Shown in pieces: positions 8,488-18,509 of a stretch of DNA of 64,000 nucleotides (the first letter of the stretch is position 1; each line of letters opens with the position of its first letter). The notes beneath the pieces are model-generated. The model was not told where the DNA came from, ran no database searches, and saw only the letters and a program-made list of their open reading frames with translations. The stretch covers positions 1,302,001 through 1,366,000 of the forward strand of contig CAJXMW010000001.1 of NCBI GenBank assembly GCA_913056235.1, read 5' to 3'. This stretch comes from an uncultured Fodinibius sp. GTDB taxonomy: Bacteria; Bacteroidota; Rhodothermia; Balneolales; Balneolaceae. A program made the translations under genes and the position numbers.

Positions 8488-11400
8488 ATGAAGATTAGAG
8501 CTTTATTTGATAAAGATAAAGGTATTGACAGACCCATTGAGAAAGTCATTACCTATGCTGCAGACAGTGAAGAATATCTAAAAAGAGAAGTATCTGAGTA
8601 TATTGTAACTGATCATATTGAGGATCAGTTTAGAGAGCTTATGGACAAAATGCAGTATGCCATGGAGTCTGGAAACTCATTTGAAGTTGGAGTATGGGTA
8701 TCAGGTTTTTATGGATCTGGTAAGAGCTCTTTCACAAAGTATTTTGGAATGGCAATGGACGATAGTATTACCATTGACGGAATTCCCTTCAGGGAACATT
8801 TAAAAGATCGTTTTAGAGACAAGGAAGTGAAAGCTTTCTTAAATACGTTACCTCAGAAATTTCCGGCCACAGTTGTTATGCATGACTTGGCTAGTGAACA
8901 AATTTCTGATGACCCTACAGCTGATGTAACTACGATACTATTTCATAAAGTACTGCAACTGGCTGGTTATTCCAGAAATATGAAAGTTGCAGCTTTCGAG
9001 CGAAAATTAAAGAAAGACAATCGCTATCAAGAGTTTTTAAATCTGTTTAAGGATGAGGTAGATGAAGAATGGCATAATTATCAAAATGATCCACTGATTG
9101 TAGACGGAATATTGCCAGAGCTGGCTCATGAAATGTATCCAAAATTGTTTCCTGATAGCACCTCTTTCAAGTCCGACGACGAAGATATTATCGTTATGAC
9201 GGATGAGAGAGTTAAGGAAATGTTGGACATTATTTATGAATGGAAAGGAAATGAAAATGTAATTTTTGTAGTCGATGAGATTGGCCAATATGTAGGTTCA
9301 CAACAGGAATTGATAACGAACCTGGACGGATTAGCAAAAAATTTAAAGGATATTGGAAAGGGAAACGTTTGGATAATTGGTACAGCACAGCAAACACTGA
9401 CAGAGGACAACCCAAAGGCTGCGATTAACTCACCGGAGCTATATAAATTAAAAGATCGCTTTCCGATTCAAATTGATTTAGAATCTAGCGATATTCGGGA
9501 GATTAGTTATCGAAGACTTCTTGAGAAATCTCCTGAGGGAAAGGAAAAGTTGGAGGATTTATTTGAAAACTATGGTCAAAGCTTAAGAACAAAGACTAAA
9601 TTAGAGAATGCAAAGTATTACGACAGTCAGTTTGATAAAGAAACTTTTGTAAAGCTTTATCCTTTTCTACCAGCTCACTTTGACATACTGCTTCATTTAT
9701 TAGGCCAGTTAGCAAAGTCAACAGGCGGTATGGGTCTTCGTTCAGCAATCAAAGTGATACAAGAGATATTAAAAGGTGATGGTGAAAGAACTGAAGGCGT
9801 GGCAAATAAACAAGTGGGTTGGCTAGCAACTACTGAAACACTTTATGATGCGTTGGAAAAAGATATAAAACAAGCTTTTTCAACTGTATATAATTCAGTT
9901 TCTAATGTTGAGATTCAATTTCCTGACAGCCAAATACATATTGCCGTAGCCAAAACGGTAGCTATCTTACAAATACTTAAAAATATTCCAATTACTGAGC
10001 ATAACATTTCAGCTTTGTTGCAATCATCTATTGAGGGACCATCTTTTTCGGAAAAGGTTTCAAAAGCTGTCGATGACATGATTTCTAACCCTCGCTTACC
10101 GTTTGGTGAGCAAAATGGAAGTCTTCGATTCTTCAGTGAGAAATTGAATGAGATTGAGAAAGATCGAGCAGAAATAATCCCCAGAACAATAGAGCTAAAA
10201 CGAATTTTTAGCGAGGGATTAAAAAATGTATTTAATAGGCTTCCCTCTGTGAAGGTTCATGGTAGTTTGAATGTTCAAACAGGAATGAAACTTTATTCTC
10301 CACAAGGAAATCATCAACCCTTAGATGGGGATAGAAAAACCATACAGACTATTTTCGACTTTGTGGAAAGTAATCTCTATGAGGATGAATTAAATCAATT
10401 AATTGAGGAGTCAAGACAGGGAATCAATCAAAATAATATATTCGTCATTGCCCGGAAAAAAGAAAGGCTTTTAGAGCTACAAAGAGAGATATTTAAATCT
10501 CAGGAAATTATAAATAAACACAGAAATGATCCGGATAGTGAAGTCAAAGAATATATTGAGTCTCAAAAAGGCTTAGAAAGTAAATACAAAGTTGAGTTGC
10601 AAAGTAAGCTCAAGCAACAGATGGCTGCGGGATCAATAATATTTAGAGGGCAGCAAATTTCTGTTGATACACTTGGCAGTGATATTGTTGAAGCTTTAAA
10701 TAATTATTTATCTGAGGTGGCTGAAACGGTTTATGATAGATTTAAAGAAGCTCCTGTTCGTGCTTCTACAGAATTAGCTGAACTCTTTCTGAAAACAGAT
10801 AATATTGGAAGTATTACTGAAGAAAAAGACCCTTTAAATCTTGTTCAAATAAAGGGAGGAAATCCTCAGATTGATGTGGATCAAAAGGCTATTGTAAGTA
10901 TACGAGACTACCTTGAAAATAGTGGTATAGCTGAAGGAAAATATTTAATCAACAAGTTCTCTGATGCTCCATTCGGTTGGTCACAGGATACAATAAGATA
11001 TTTGATAGCTGCAATGTTAGTGGCTGGAGAAATAAAGCTTCGAACAGGTGGAAGGGAAGTTACTACTAAGGGACAATTAGCAATTGATGCTTTAAAAAAT
11101 AATAAGTCGTTTAAAAAAGTGGGCATCGGGTTAAGAGATGATCGCCCCTCGAATGAGGTCTTAGAGAAAGCATCTGAACGACTTACTAAGATTTTAGGGG
11201 ATAATGTGTTGCCTCTGGAGCAGGATATCGTCGAAAAGGTAAGGGAAGAATTTCATCAATTTAAAGATCTGAATGTAATTCAATACAGGCTTTCGGCCCT
11301 AGATCTTCCTGGTGAAGATCGTATTAGTGATTTAATGAAGCAGATTGATGATGTTTTATCTTCTGATGCGTCGGATGCTCCGCAACGTTTAGGAAAATCG

Positions 11401-12108
11401 GAATCACAGCTTTATGAACATCTAATTTGGGCTCGCAAAGTTAAAAGAGCATTGGATGATGGATTGGAAGATACCATTCAAGAGCTTCGACAAACGCTTC
11501 TAACACTTAGAAAATTTCCTGGGAAGATATATCAGCGAATAGAAAGAGAATTGGCGGAAGAGATAGAGGTCGCAGAGCAACGATTAAATTCTGATGATTT
11601 TTTCAAGTATAACGAAACATATCAGACGCTTTTAACAGATTTAACTGTGAAAGTGAGAGAAGTAATAAAAGATGAAAAAAGAAATCAGCAGGAGTTACTT
11701 GACCAGGCCAAGAAAGATTTTGCAAGACATGATGAGTGGGAAGAGCTAACCAAGCAAGAGCAGCAAGAGGTTATTTCTTCTGTATCTAACTTAGTTGAAG
11801 AAGTAAGTAATGACTTAAAAGGGTTAGAAAATGTATTAGATCAAACTTCTGCAATTCATCGAGAGGTATCAGAACAAAAGAAAAATATAAGAGATATTGG
11901 TACTGATCGACGTACAAAAAGACTTAAAGAAGAGCGTGAAAAAACTGGGGGTGAACCAGGTGAAAAAATTTCCAGAAAAGTTCAAGTTCCAGATAAGATC
12001 AATAATCGTCAGGAACTTGAAGAACTGATTAAAAAATTACAGCGACTGAAAAGTGAAATGGAGCTCAATCAAGAAATAGACGTAGAGTTTGAACTAAATA
12101 ATCGGTAG
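8488..12108 (+). CDS. brxC: BREX ATPase BrxC
   Basis: A 1206-residue protein. A Walker A motif 'GFYGSGKSS' lies at about residues 73-81 and a Walker B 'NVIFVVDEIGQ' near 250-260, followed by a large C-terminal region rich in coiled coil (about 900-1200). This is the BrxC/PglY type of ATPase (DUF499-like), thought to couple ATP use to recognition or methylation control in the BREX complex. Length and place between brxB and pglX are as expected for type 1 BREX. It is intact, with 3 bases separating it from pglX. Confidence 0.9.
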   Translation: MKIRALFDKDKGIDRPIEKVITYAADSEEYLKREVSEYIVTDHIEDQFRELMDKMQYAMESGNSFEVGVWVSGFYGSGKSSFTKYFGMAMDDSITIDGIPFREHLKDRFRDKEVKAFLNTLPQKFPATVVMHDLASEQISDDPTADVTTILFHKVLQLAGYSRNMKVAAFERKLKKDNRYQEFLNLFKDEVDEEWHNYQNDPLIVDGILPELAHEMYPKLFPDSTSFKSDDEDIIVMTDERVKEMLDIIYEWKGNENVIFVVDEIGQYVGSQQELITNLDGLAKNLKDIGKGNVWIIGTAQQTLTEDNPKAAINSPELYKLKDRFPIQIDLESSDIREISYRRLLEKSPEGKEKLEDLFENYGQSLRTKTKLENAKYYDSQFDKETFVKLYPFLPAHFDILLHLLGQLAKSTGGMGLRSAIKVIQEILKGDGERTEGVANKQVGWLATTETLYDALEKDIKQAFSTVYNSVSNVEIQFPDSQIHIAVAKTVAILQILKNIPITEHNISALLQSSIEGPSFSEKVSKAVDDMISNPRLPFGEQNGSLRFFSEKLNEIEKDRAEIIPRTIELKRIFSEGLKNVFNRLPSVKVHGSLNVQTGMKLYSPQGNHQPLDGDRKTIQTIFDFVESNLYEDELNQLIEESRQGINQNNIFVIARKKERLLELQREIFKSQEIINKHRNDPDSEVKEYIESQKGLESKYKVELQSKLKQQMAAGSIIFRGQQISVDTLGSDIVEALNNYLSEVAETVYDRFKEAPVRASTELAELFLKTDNIGSITEEKDPLNLVQIKGGNPQIDVDQKAIVSIRDYLENSGIAEGKYLINKFSDAPFGWSQDTIRYLIAAMLVAGEIKLRTGGREVTTKGQLAIDALKNNKSFKKVGIGLRDDRPSNEVLEKASERLTKILGDNVLPLEQDIVEKVREEFHQFKDLNVIQYRLSALDLPGEDRISDLMKQIDDVLSSDASDAPQRLGKSESQLYEHLIWARKVKRALDDGLEDTIQELRQTLLTLRKFPGKIYQRIERELAEEIEVAEQRLNSDDFFKYNETYQTLLTDLTVKVREVIKDEKRNQQELLDQAKKDFARHDEWEELTKQEQQEVISSVSNLVEEVSNDLKGLENVLDQTSAIHREVSEQKKNIRDIGTDRRTKRLKEEREKTGGEPGEKISRKVQVPDKINNRQELEELIKKLQRLKSEMELNQEIDVEFELNNR

Positions 12109-12111
12109 AGA

Positions 12112-15100
12112 ATGGCTTTTGACCAAGAAACAAGAAATCGACTGTCTAATTTTGTAGGTCGGACTCGTGATTTATTGACGAAAGAATTCACAAAACAATG
12201 TCAAAATCTGTATGGGTTGGACCCCGAAAAAGGCACAGTGGCGGATATATCAGCATTATCTCAACTGAATGATGTTCAGCTTGAAACAGCTAAGATTCTT
12301 CGGAGTACACTTGATCATTATCTTGAAGCAGCTCCATCAAGTGATCAAAAAACATTAAAAGAATCTCTTCAGAGAATTGTACGAGAGCAGGCTTTTACTG
12401 TGTTAAATCGACTCTCTGCCTTGAAAATGGCGGAAGCAAGAGGATTGTTAATTGAGGTTTTGGCAGATGGTTATCAGTCAAAAGCATTTCAACTTTACAA
12501 GCGATTAGCTGGACCGGCTTTAGGAGAAACCGGTGATACCTATCAACATTTTTTGTTTAGTGTTTTTGATGAGTTGGCAGTAGATCTGCCAATGTTTGAT
12601 CGCTTTAGTCCGAATGGGCGATTGTTTCCAAGGGAATCTGTTCTACTGAACGTACTTGAAGAAATTAATCATCAAGATTTAAAAGATCTCTGGTCTGAAG
12701 ATGAGACCATTGGTTGGATCTATCAATATTTCAATTCGCAAGAAGAGCGTAAGGCGATGAGAAAAGCTAGCAATGCCCCACGGAATAGTCGGGAGTTAGC
12801 TGTTCGCAATCAATTTTTTACTCCTCGATATGTGGTGGAATTTCTTGTAGATAATTCCCTGGGCAAGTTTTGGTTGAATCAAACTGGTGGCCAGACGATC
12901 CTACGTGAAAAATGCAATTATTTGCTGGTTAAGTCGGATAAAGAAAAGAATCAAACGAATAAAATACGTGATCCAAGATCAATAAAGCTTTTAGATCCTG
13001 CATGTGGGTCAATGCATTTTGGTTTATATGCTTTTGATTTATTTTTAAAAATTTATAAAGAAGCATGGGAATGGGAAGAGAGATTTGGAAAAGATTCCCT
13101 TATAGTTGATGAGGAAAAAGAAAAGCATCTTGAGCCTCTAAAAAAATGTTATGAAAATAAAGAGGAATACCTTTTTGATGTACCTCGATTAATAATAGAA
13201 CATAATATTTACGGAATAGAAATTGATGCAAGAGCTGCACAGATAGCAAGACTTGCACTATGGTTACGTGCCCAACGTGAATGGCATGAAATGGGGATTA
13301 AACCCATAGATCGTCCCAAAGTTGGGAAGGAACAGATAGTAGCTGCAGTAGCTCCACCTGCAAATGAAGAGTTAAGAAAGAAATTCTCAAATCATTTAGA
13401 TCCTAAAGATGCTGAGTTATTTGAGAAAACTTTAGACCTTCTTCAGGGTGCACCGGAGTTGGGTGGATTACTTCGAGTGGAAAAGGATATTCCGAGATTA
13501 GTTAAAGAAGTTTTTGGTGAGCAGGGGCCAATATTTGCTGATACTGATGATAAGCGTTGGCAAGAAGCAGAATATAGACTAAGAAGTGCGCTTAAGGAAT
13601 TTGTTAAATCATCAGATAGATACTCAAGCCAATTGTTTGCAAATGATGCAATTCAGGTATTAAGATTCATAGATTTACTTGAAAATAAATTTGATATAGT
13701 AGTTATGAATCCACCTTTTGGTAAATTTCCAAAAGGTTCAAAAAAATATCTCAAAGACCAATACCCAAACTCCTGTCGAAATATATTATGTGCGTTTATC
13801 AGTCGGATGCATGAACTTGCACCAGATGGCTTTGTTGGATCAATTTCTGACCGAACTTGGTTACAAAAAACTACCTATGAGTCATTTCGGGAAGAACTTT
13901 TAACTGGAACTAATGTTGTTAATATAATTGCAGATCTTGGTTGGGATGTGCTTGATGGGGCTCAGGTAGCTACATGTTTGACAATAACTGGGAACCCTAA
14001 TAGTTCATTTGTCTCATCAATTGATGCCCGAAATTTTACAACTAAAGAAAAAGCGTCTTTTTTAAAAGAATCTATAAATGTAAATCCACCTAAAATATCA
14101 AATACTAAAAGAAAGGCATTTTCAACCTTTCCTGATTGTGCCTTAGCACATTGGTGTCCTGATGGTTTAAAATCTCTTTTTGAAGACGGAGTTAAAATTG
14201 ATCCAGAAATTGGTGATTCAAAAAGAGGTATTTCTTCAGGTGATACGACTAGAGCATTTCGATTAATTTGGGAGGTACCTCTTGATGAAATTGGTTTAGA
14301 AAAGCGTTGGGCGCCATTACAAAATGGTGGTTCAGTTTCTCCATTTTATAGAGATACTCAACTAGTAAGCTGGTATGAAGGGAATTTTAAGGCACTTGAA
14401 CCATTAAAGGGCTCACGCTTGCAAAATTTGGAATATATAGGTAAGCCAGGTTTGAGTTGGTCGAAAAGGTGTGATTTTATCGCACCTTATCTAATGAGCC
14501 GTGGACACACATTTACAGATGAAGGTCAGGGTTTATTCTTGCATGGCGAAAAGCAGTCGTGGTATCTCTTAGCATTACTAAATTCAAAAGCCTTTCAATA
14601 TTCCCTTAATCTTTTTTGTGGGCAGCATAAAAGCAATGGTTATGTAGGAAAGCTTAAAATACCTCGGAATATAAATGGCCATTCCCAAAAAGAGTCTCTG
14701 ATCAAATTAGCTAAGGAGGCTTATCAAATTGCTAAATCTGTTGCAATTAAATCTGAGCCGCATTCAGAGTTTGATTTTTCGTTCCTATACAAAATGAGTG
14801 AAAATCACGAATCTATAATAAACATTGTAAAAAAATGGTTGGAAAAGGATATCGCTGCCTCTAAAAAGTTACAGCAGCTACAGAATGAAATTGATGAAAT
14901 AGTATTTGAAGTTCTTAATCTTGATGAAAATGACATTGCAATAATCAATAAATCTTTGTCAGAAAGACAAAATATTTCTTCATCCTTATATAATCAGTTA
15001 TCTGAAGATGATAAAGTAGGTATTGAGTCCAGATGTCTTCAAATCCTAATGTTTATGGTTGGAATTGCATTTGGCCATTGGACAAGTAATAATTTAAATA

Positions 15101-15978
15101 TTAATCATAGCGAACCTTTTGAAGAGCCTAAAATAGACAATTCAAATAATAGTGTAGAAAAAAAGAATACATTAGTATTTACAAACGATAAAGATTCTGA
15201 ATTTTCAATTCTAAAGGCTTTAGAACAAGCAGAAGAAGAGTTATGGACAAATACAAAAGCTAAATACCTTTGGGAAATATTTTCAACTCTTGAAGTTTCG
15301 AGTTGGGAAGTTCTTTTCTCATCTGATGGATTGTTTTTTGATTGGCACGTTGATAAGTACTCTTTTGGGAGAGGGTTACGCAGATCTGGACCTATATATT
15401 GGCCAATAGCTTCGAAAAACGGGTCTTTAACTATCTGGCTATATTATCATCAGTTGAGTAATCAGACTTTATACCACTGTATAAATGACATTATTGAGCC
15501 TAGATTAAAGAGTATATCTCAAGAAAAAGAGAATGTACGTGATTCTAATACTTCTAAATTAGAATCTTTAACTGAATTAGAAGTAGAGATTAAACATTTT
15601 AGGGATAAATTGGAAAAAATTGCGCAAAAATGGAGACCAAATTTAAATGATGGGGTGCAAGTTAATGCCGCTCCATTTTGGGATCTATTTCAACATAAAA
15701 AATGGCGCAAACAGTTAAAGAAAGTCTGGAATGGTTTAGAAAATGGAGAATATGAATGGTCACATTTGGCAATGACTTATTGGCCTGAGAGAGTAGTGAA
15801 ATCCTGTTTAGAAAATAAAAGCATTGCTATAGCACATGGTTTAGAACAGGAGCTTTGGGAAGAAGTGGAAGTGGAAAAAGAAGATCGATGGGGAAATGTA
15901 AAAAAGGAGAAGGAATGGAAGCCTAAAGAATTATCTAAGCAAGAATTGAGAAAAATTGCTGATCGATTTAAAAAATAA
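12112..15978 (+). CDS. pglX: BREX adenine-specific DNA methyltransferase PglX
   Basis: A 1288-residue N6-adenine methyltransferase. 'FFTPRYVVEFLVD' and the SAM-binding motif 'LLDPACGSMHFG' (about residues 293-304) are followed by the catalytic 'NPPFGKF' at about 533. The remaining 700 residues are the target recognition and PglX-specific region. It should methylate the host BREX motif and so mark self DNA. The motif itself cannot be predicted here. The length is within the normal 1150-1300 range. No homopolymer or inverted repeat suggesting phase variation was noticed. The start ATG is 3 bases after the brxC stop. Confidence 0.93.
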   Translation: MAFDQETRNRLSNFVGRTRDLLTKEFTKQCQNLYGLDPEKGTVADISALSQLNDVQLETAKILRSTLDHYLEAAPSSDQKTLKESLQRIVREQAFTVLNRLSALKMAEARGLLIEVLADGYQSKAFQLYKRLAGPALGETGDTYQHFLFSVFDELAVDLPMFDRFSPNGRLFPRESVLLNVLEEINHQDLKDLWSEDETIGWIYQYFNSQEERKAMRKASNAPRNSRELAVRNQFFTPRYVVEFLVDNSLGKFWLNQTGGQTILREKCNYLLVKSDKEKNQTNKIRDPRSIKLLDPACGSMHFGLYAFDLFLKIYKEAWEWEERFGKDSLIVDEEKEKHLEPLKKCYENKEEYLFDVPRLIIEHNIYGIEIDARAAQIARLALWLRAQREWHEMGIKPIDRPKVGKEQIVAAVAPPANEELRKKFSNHLDPKDAELFEKTLDLLQGAPELGGLLRVEKDIPRLVKEVFGEQGPIFADTDDKRWQEAEYRLRSALKEFVKSSDRYSSQLFANDAIQVLRFIDLLENKFDIVVMNPPFGKFPKGSKKYLKDQYPNSCRNILCAFISRMHELAPDGFVGSISDRTWLQKTTYESFREELLTGTNVVNIIADLGWDVLDGAQVATCLTITGNPNSSFVSSIDARNFTTKEKASFLKESINVNPPKISNTKRKAFSTFPDCALAHWCPDGLKSLFEDGVKIDPEIGDSKRGISSGDTTRAFRLIWEVPLDEIGLEKRWAPLQNGGSVSPFYRDTQLVSWYEGNFKALEPLKGSRLQNLEYIGKPGLSWSKRCDFIAPYLMSRGHTFTDEGQGLFLHGEKQSWYLLALLNSKAFQYSLNLFCGQHKSNGYVGKLKIPRNINGHSQKESLIKLAKEAYQIAKSVAIKSEPHSEFDFSFLYKMSENHESIINIVKKWLEKDIAASKKLQQLQNEIDEIVFEVLNLDENDIAIINKSLSERQNISSSLYNQLSEDDKVGIESRCLQILMFMVGIAFGHWTSNNLNINHSEPFEEPKIDNSNNSVEKKNTLVFTNDKDSEFSILKALEQAEEELWTNTKAKYLWEIFSTLEVSSWEVLFSSDGLFFDWHVDKYSFGRGLRRSGPIYWPIASKNGSLTIWLYYHQLSNQTLYHCINDIIEPRLKSISQEKENVRDSNTSKLESLTELEVEIKHFRDKLEKIAQKWRPNLNDGVQVNAAPFWDLFQHKKWRKQLKKVWNGLENGEYEWSHLAMTYWPERVVKSCLENKSIAIAHGLEQELWEEVEVEKEDRWGNVKKEKEWKPKELSKQELRKIADRFKK

Positions 15979-15983
15979 ATATC

Positions 15984-18506
15984 GTGCAAATAAAAGAATT
16001 CATTAAAAATAAAGTACTAAAGGCTCGTTTAGATGAAGCCAGTGTACTCGTGGTATATGACGAACAGAAACGTTATAAAGAATTATGCAAAGAGTTAAAG
16101 TATGATTTTCTTGAAATTATTGATTGTTCGGAAAGTAGTATCTTAAGTCGAGAAGAGGGATATCGCGCTCTTCAAAAGTTGGGAGATTCAAAATCCAACC
16201 TTAATCACCTGCTTATTTATGTACCTACAAATGTACCAACTTCACAAAAAGAGAAGTTGAATGACCCTTATTGGGTTTTTGCTGAGATGGGAGAGGTATT
16301 TCCTCATCCTCAACATGATGGTGATAGCTATCTGAGCTTATGCTTAAAAGCTAAACCTGAGTATGCTGCCGAAGTACAGCGTGTTTTTAGTGAAAATGAG
16401 TCACCTGCTTTTGAGGTTATCGATGCTATTGGTGGAGGAAAAGAATGGCCGACCCTTCGCTCTCTTTTAGACGAGGAATCTGTTACTGAAATTATTTTGG
16501 CAATTCTAAAGCCTTCAGAGGAACAAAAGGAAGCACTACAAGAAAGTAAGACATGGATAAATGAGCTTAACAAGCTTTTAAAAGATGCCTTTGATTACTC
16601 ACTAAAAACTGAGGTTCAACATTGGGAACATATTTCAGATGAGCTATGGCGGTTTATGCTTTATAGTGAGTTAGCTTTATCACTAACAGCTGAGGAGCCA
16701 GAAGCCTTAAAATCTATACCACGTGCTCCCAGAGAAGCAAAGCCTCTAATATCAAAGATTTGTGAAAATTTACGTCAGGATAAACGCAAAAGAGGATTGT
16801 ATATTAGGAAATCTGAAGATATTGAGGAGGATTATAATTTAGAATCAAACTTATCTGGAATTTCAGAAAGTGTAACTTCATATACCTTCCCTTTTGAAGA
16901 GAGAAAGAAACTAAAAAAAGCAATTCAAGCTTTATTAGATTCTGATTTAGATCAAGCTATTAGTATTCTTAATGATCAGAAGCAGTCCATTTGGAGTGAC
17001 TTGGGAGAAAATCAGATTGAATGGCAAATTGTACGTTCAGCATATTCAGTGCTTAGAGAATGTGGCGATCGTAAAAGAGATTATAAAGAACACTGCCATT
17101 CATTAAATGAATTATTCGATTACTATATTTATACATTTCGTGAGGCTGATAAGGTTCAGAGAGAATTTGAACAATCTTGGGCTGATTACAGGAATCGGGA
17201 TGAAGCTCTTTTATCCTTAGCAAAACATACAAGGGATGTATACCGATCACTTATTGAAGATGTGCAAGTTAAATTTATGAATCTCGTTCATAAAGAGGGA
17301 TGGCCTGTAGCTGATAAAAAATTTAATGCTGATGTATTTGATCAACAGGTTGCTCCAAAGGTAGAGAAGAGTGGATACCGCGTAGCATATATCATGGCAG
17401 ATGCGCTACGTTATGAATTAGCAGAAATACTTGAACAAAACTTAAAATCTTATGGCTCAGTTGAATTAGAGGCCTCATGTGCCCAATTACCTACAGTTAC
17501 GCCAGTAGGAATGGCAAGTCTATTACCAAAGGCGGGATCAAACTTAAATATAGATATTATTGATGGAGCGCTCTCCGTAAAAATTGAAGGAGAGAAAATT
17601 AACAGGGTGCCAAAAAGAATGGCTGCTTTCGAAAAGAGATTTGGAGCAAGGTTCTGTGAGATGCCTATTAATGATTTTATTAAAAAAAGGAAAAAGGTAC
17701 CCAAGGAGACTGAGCTGTTAGTTTTACGTAGTATGGAAATAGATAGCCATCTTGAAAGTAATCCGGAGACGACGTTAAAACTTATACCTGATTCTCTACT
17801 GAATATACAAAGTGCTGTCAACCTACTCAGAGATAAGGGATTTAAAGAGGTACATATAGTGAGCGACCATGGTTTCTTTTTGAATTATCATGCGGGACCT
17901 GGTGATGTCTGCAAGAAGCCAAATGGTAATTGGACGATGGTTCATGATCGGATGATGTTAGGGGATGGAGACGAAGATGAACAAAATATCGTGATGCCGT
18001 CAGAAAAAGCAGGAGTGAAAGGAAATTTTCCTAAGATTGCTGCTCCCAGAAGCATGGCTCCCTACAAAGCTGGTGAACTTTTCTTCCACGGAGGATTGTC
18101 TCTACAAGAGGCTATTGTACCTGTCTTATCAGTGATGCTTAAAGAAGAAGAAGCAACAGAACAGCAGTTTGATGTAAACCTAACGTATCGTGGAGGACTG
18201 GAAAAAATAAACTCCCGAATACCAGTTTTTAATTTAGAAGTAGGAAAGAGAGAGTTGTTTTTTGAGGAGGATCTTGAATTAAAAGTAATTGCAAAGGATA
18301 AGGAAGGAAACGTTGTTGGAGAACCTCAGCCGGGAGGTGCTGTTAATCCTGGATCAGGTTTGGTAACAATAAATCCTGGAGATAGTGAGAAAGTTGTTGT
18401 TCGTATGCAAGAAGATTTTGAGGGGGATTTTCAAGTAATTGTTATGGATCCCAATACAGATGTTACATACGCTACTCTTAGCCTTGAAACAGATTATATG
18501 GTGTAA
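15984..18506 (+). CDS. pglZ: BREX alkaline-phosphatase-superfamily protein PglZ
   Basis: An 840-residue PglZ of the BREX-1 type, with a GTG start 5 bases after the pglX stop. The alkaline phosphatase-like core is visible: 'YIMADALRYELAEI' near residue 470 supplies the first metal-binding Asp, and 'VHIVSDHGFFL' near 625 the Asp-His pair. In characterised homologues PglZ is a metal-dependent nuclease/phosphodiesterase that works with PglX. The C-terminus is a beta-rich domain. It is 3 bases from brxL. Intact. Confidence 0.9.
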   Translation: MQIKEFIKNKVLKARLDEASVLVVYDEQKRYKELCKELKYDFLEIIDCSESSILSREEGYRALQKLGDSKSNLNHLLIYVPTNVPTSQKEKLNDPYWVFAEMGEVFPHPQHDGDSYLSLCLKAKPEYAAEVQRVFSENESPAFEVIDAIGGGKEWPTLRSLLDEESVTEIILAILKPSEEQKEALQESKTWINELNKLLKDAFDYSLKTEVQHWEHISDELWRFMLYSELALSLTAEEPEALKSIPRAPREAKPLISKICENLRQDKRKRGLYIRKSEDIEEDYNLESNLSGISESVTSYTFPFEERKKLKKAIQALLDSDLDQAISILNDQKQSIWSDLGENQIEWQIVRSAYSVLRECGDRKRDYKEHCHSLNELFDYYIYTFREADKVQREFEQSWADYRNRDEALLSLAKHTRDVYRSLIEDVQVKFMNLVHKEGWPVADKKFNADVFDQQVAPKVEKSGYRVAYIMADALRYELAEILEQNLKSYGSVELEASCAQLPTVTPVGMASLLPKAGSNLNIDIIDGALSVKIEGEKINRVPKRMAAFEKRFGARFCEMPINDFIKKRKKVPKETELLVLRSMEIDSHLESNPETTLKLIPDSLLNIQSAVNLLRDKGFKEVHIVSDHGFFLNYHAGPGDVCKKPNGNWTMVHDRMMLGDGDEDEQNIVMPSEKAGVKGNFPKIAAPRSMAPYKAGELFFHGGLSLQEAIVPVLSVMLKEEEATEQQFDVNLTYRGGLEKINSRIPVFNLEVGKRELFFEEDLELKVIAKDKEGNVVGEPQPGGAVNPGSGLVTINPGDSEKVVVRMQEDFEGDFQVIVMDPNTDVTYATLSLETDYMV

Positions 18507-18509
18507 TAC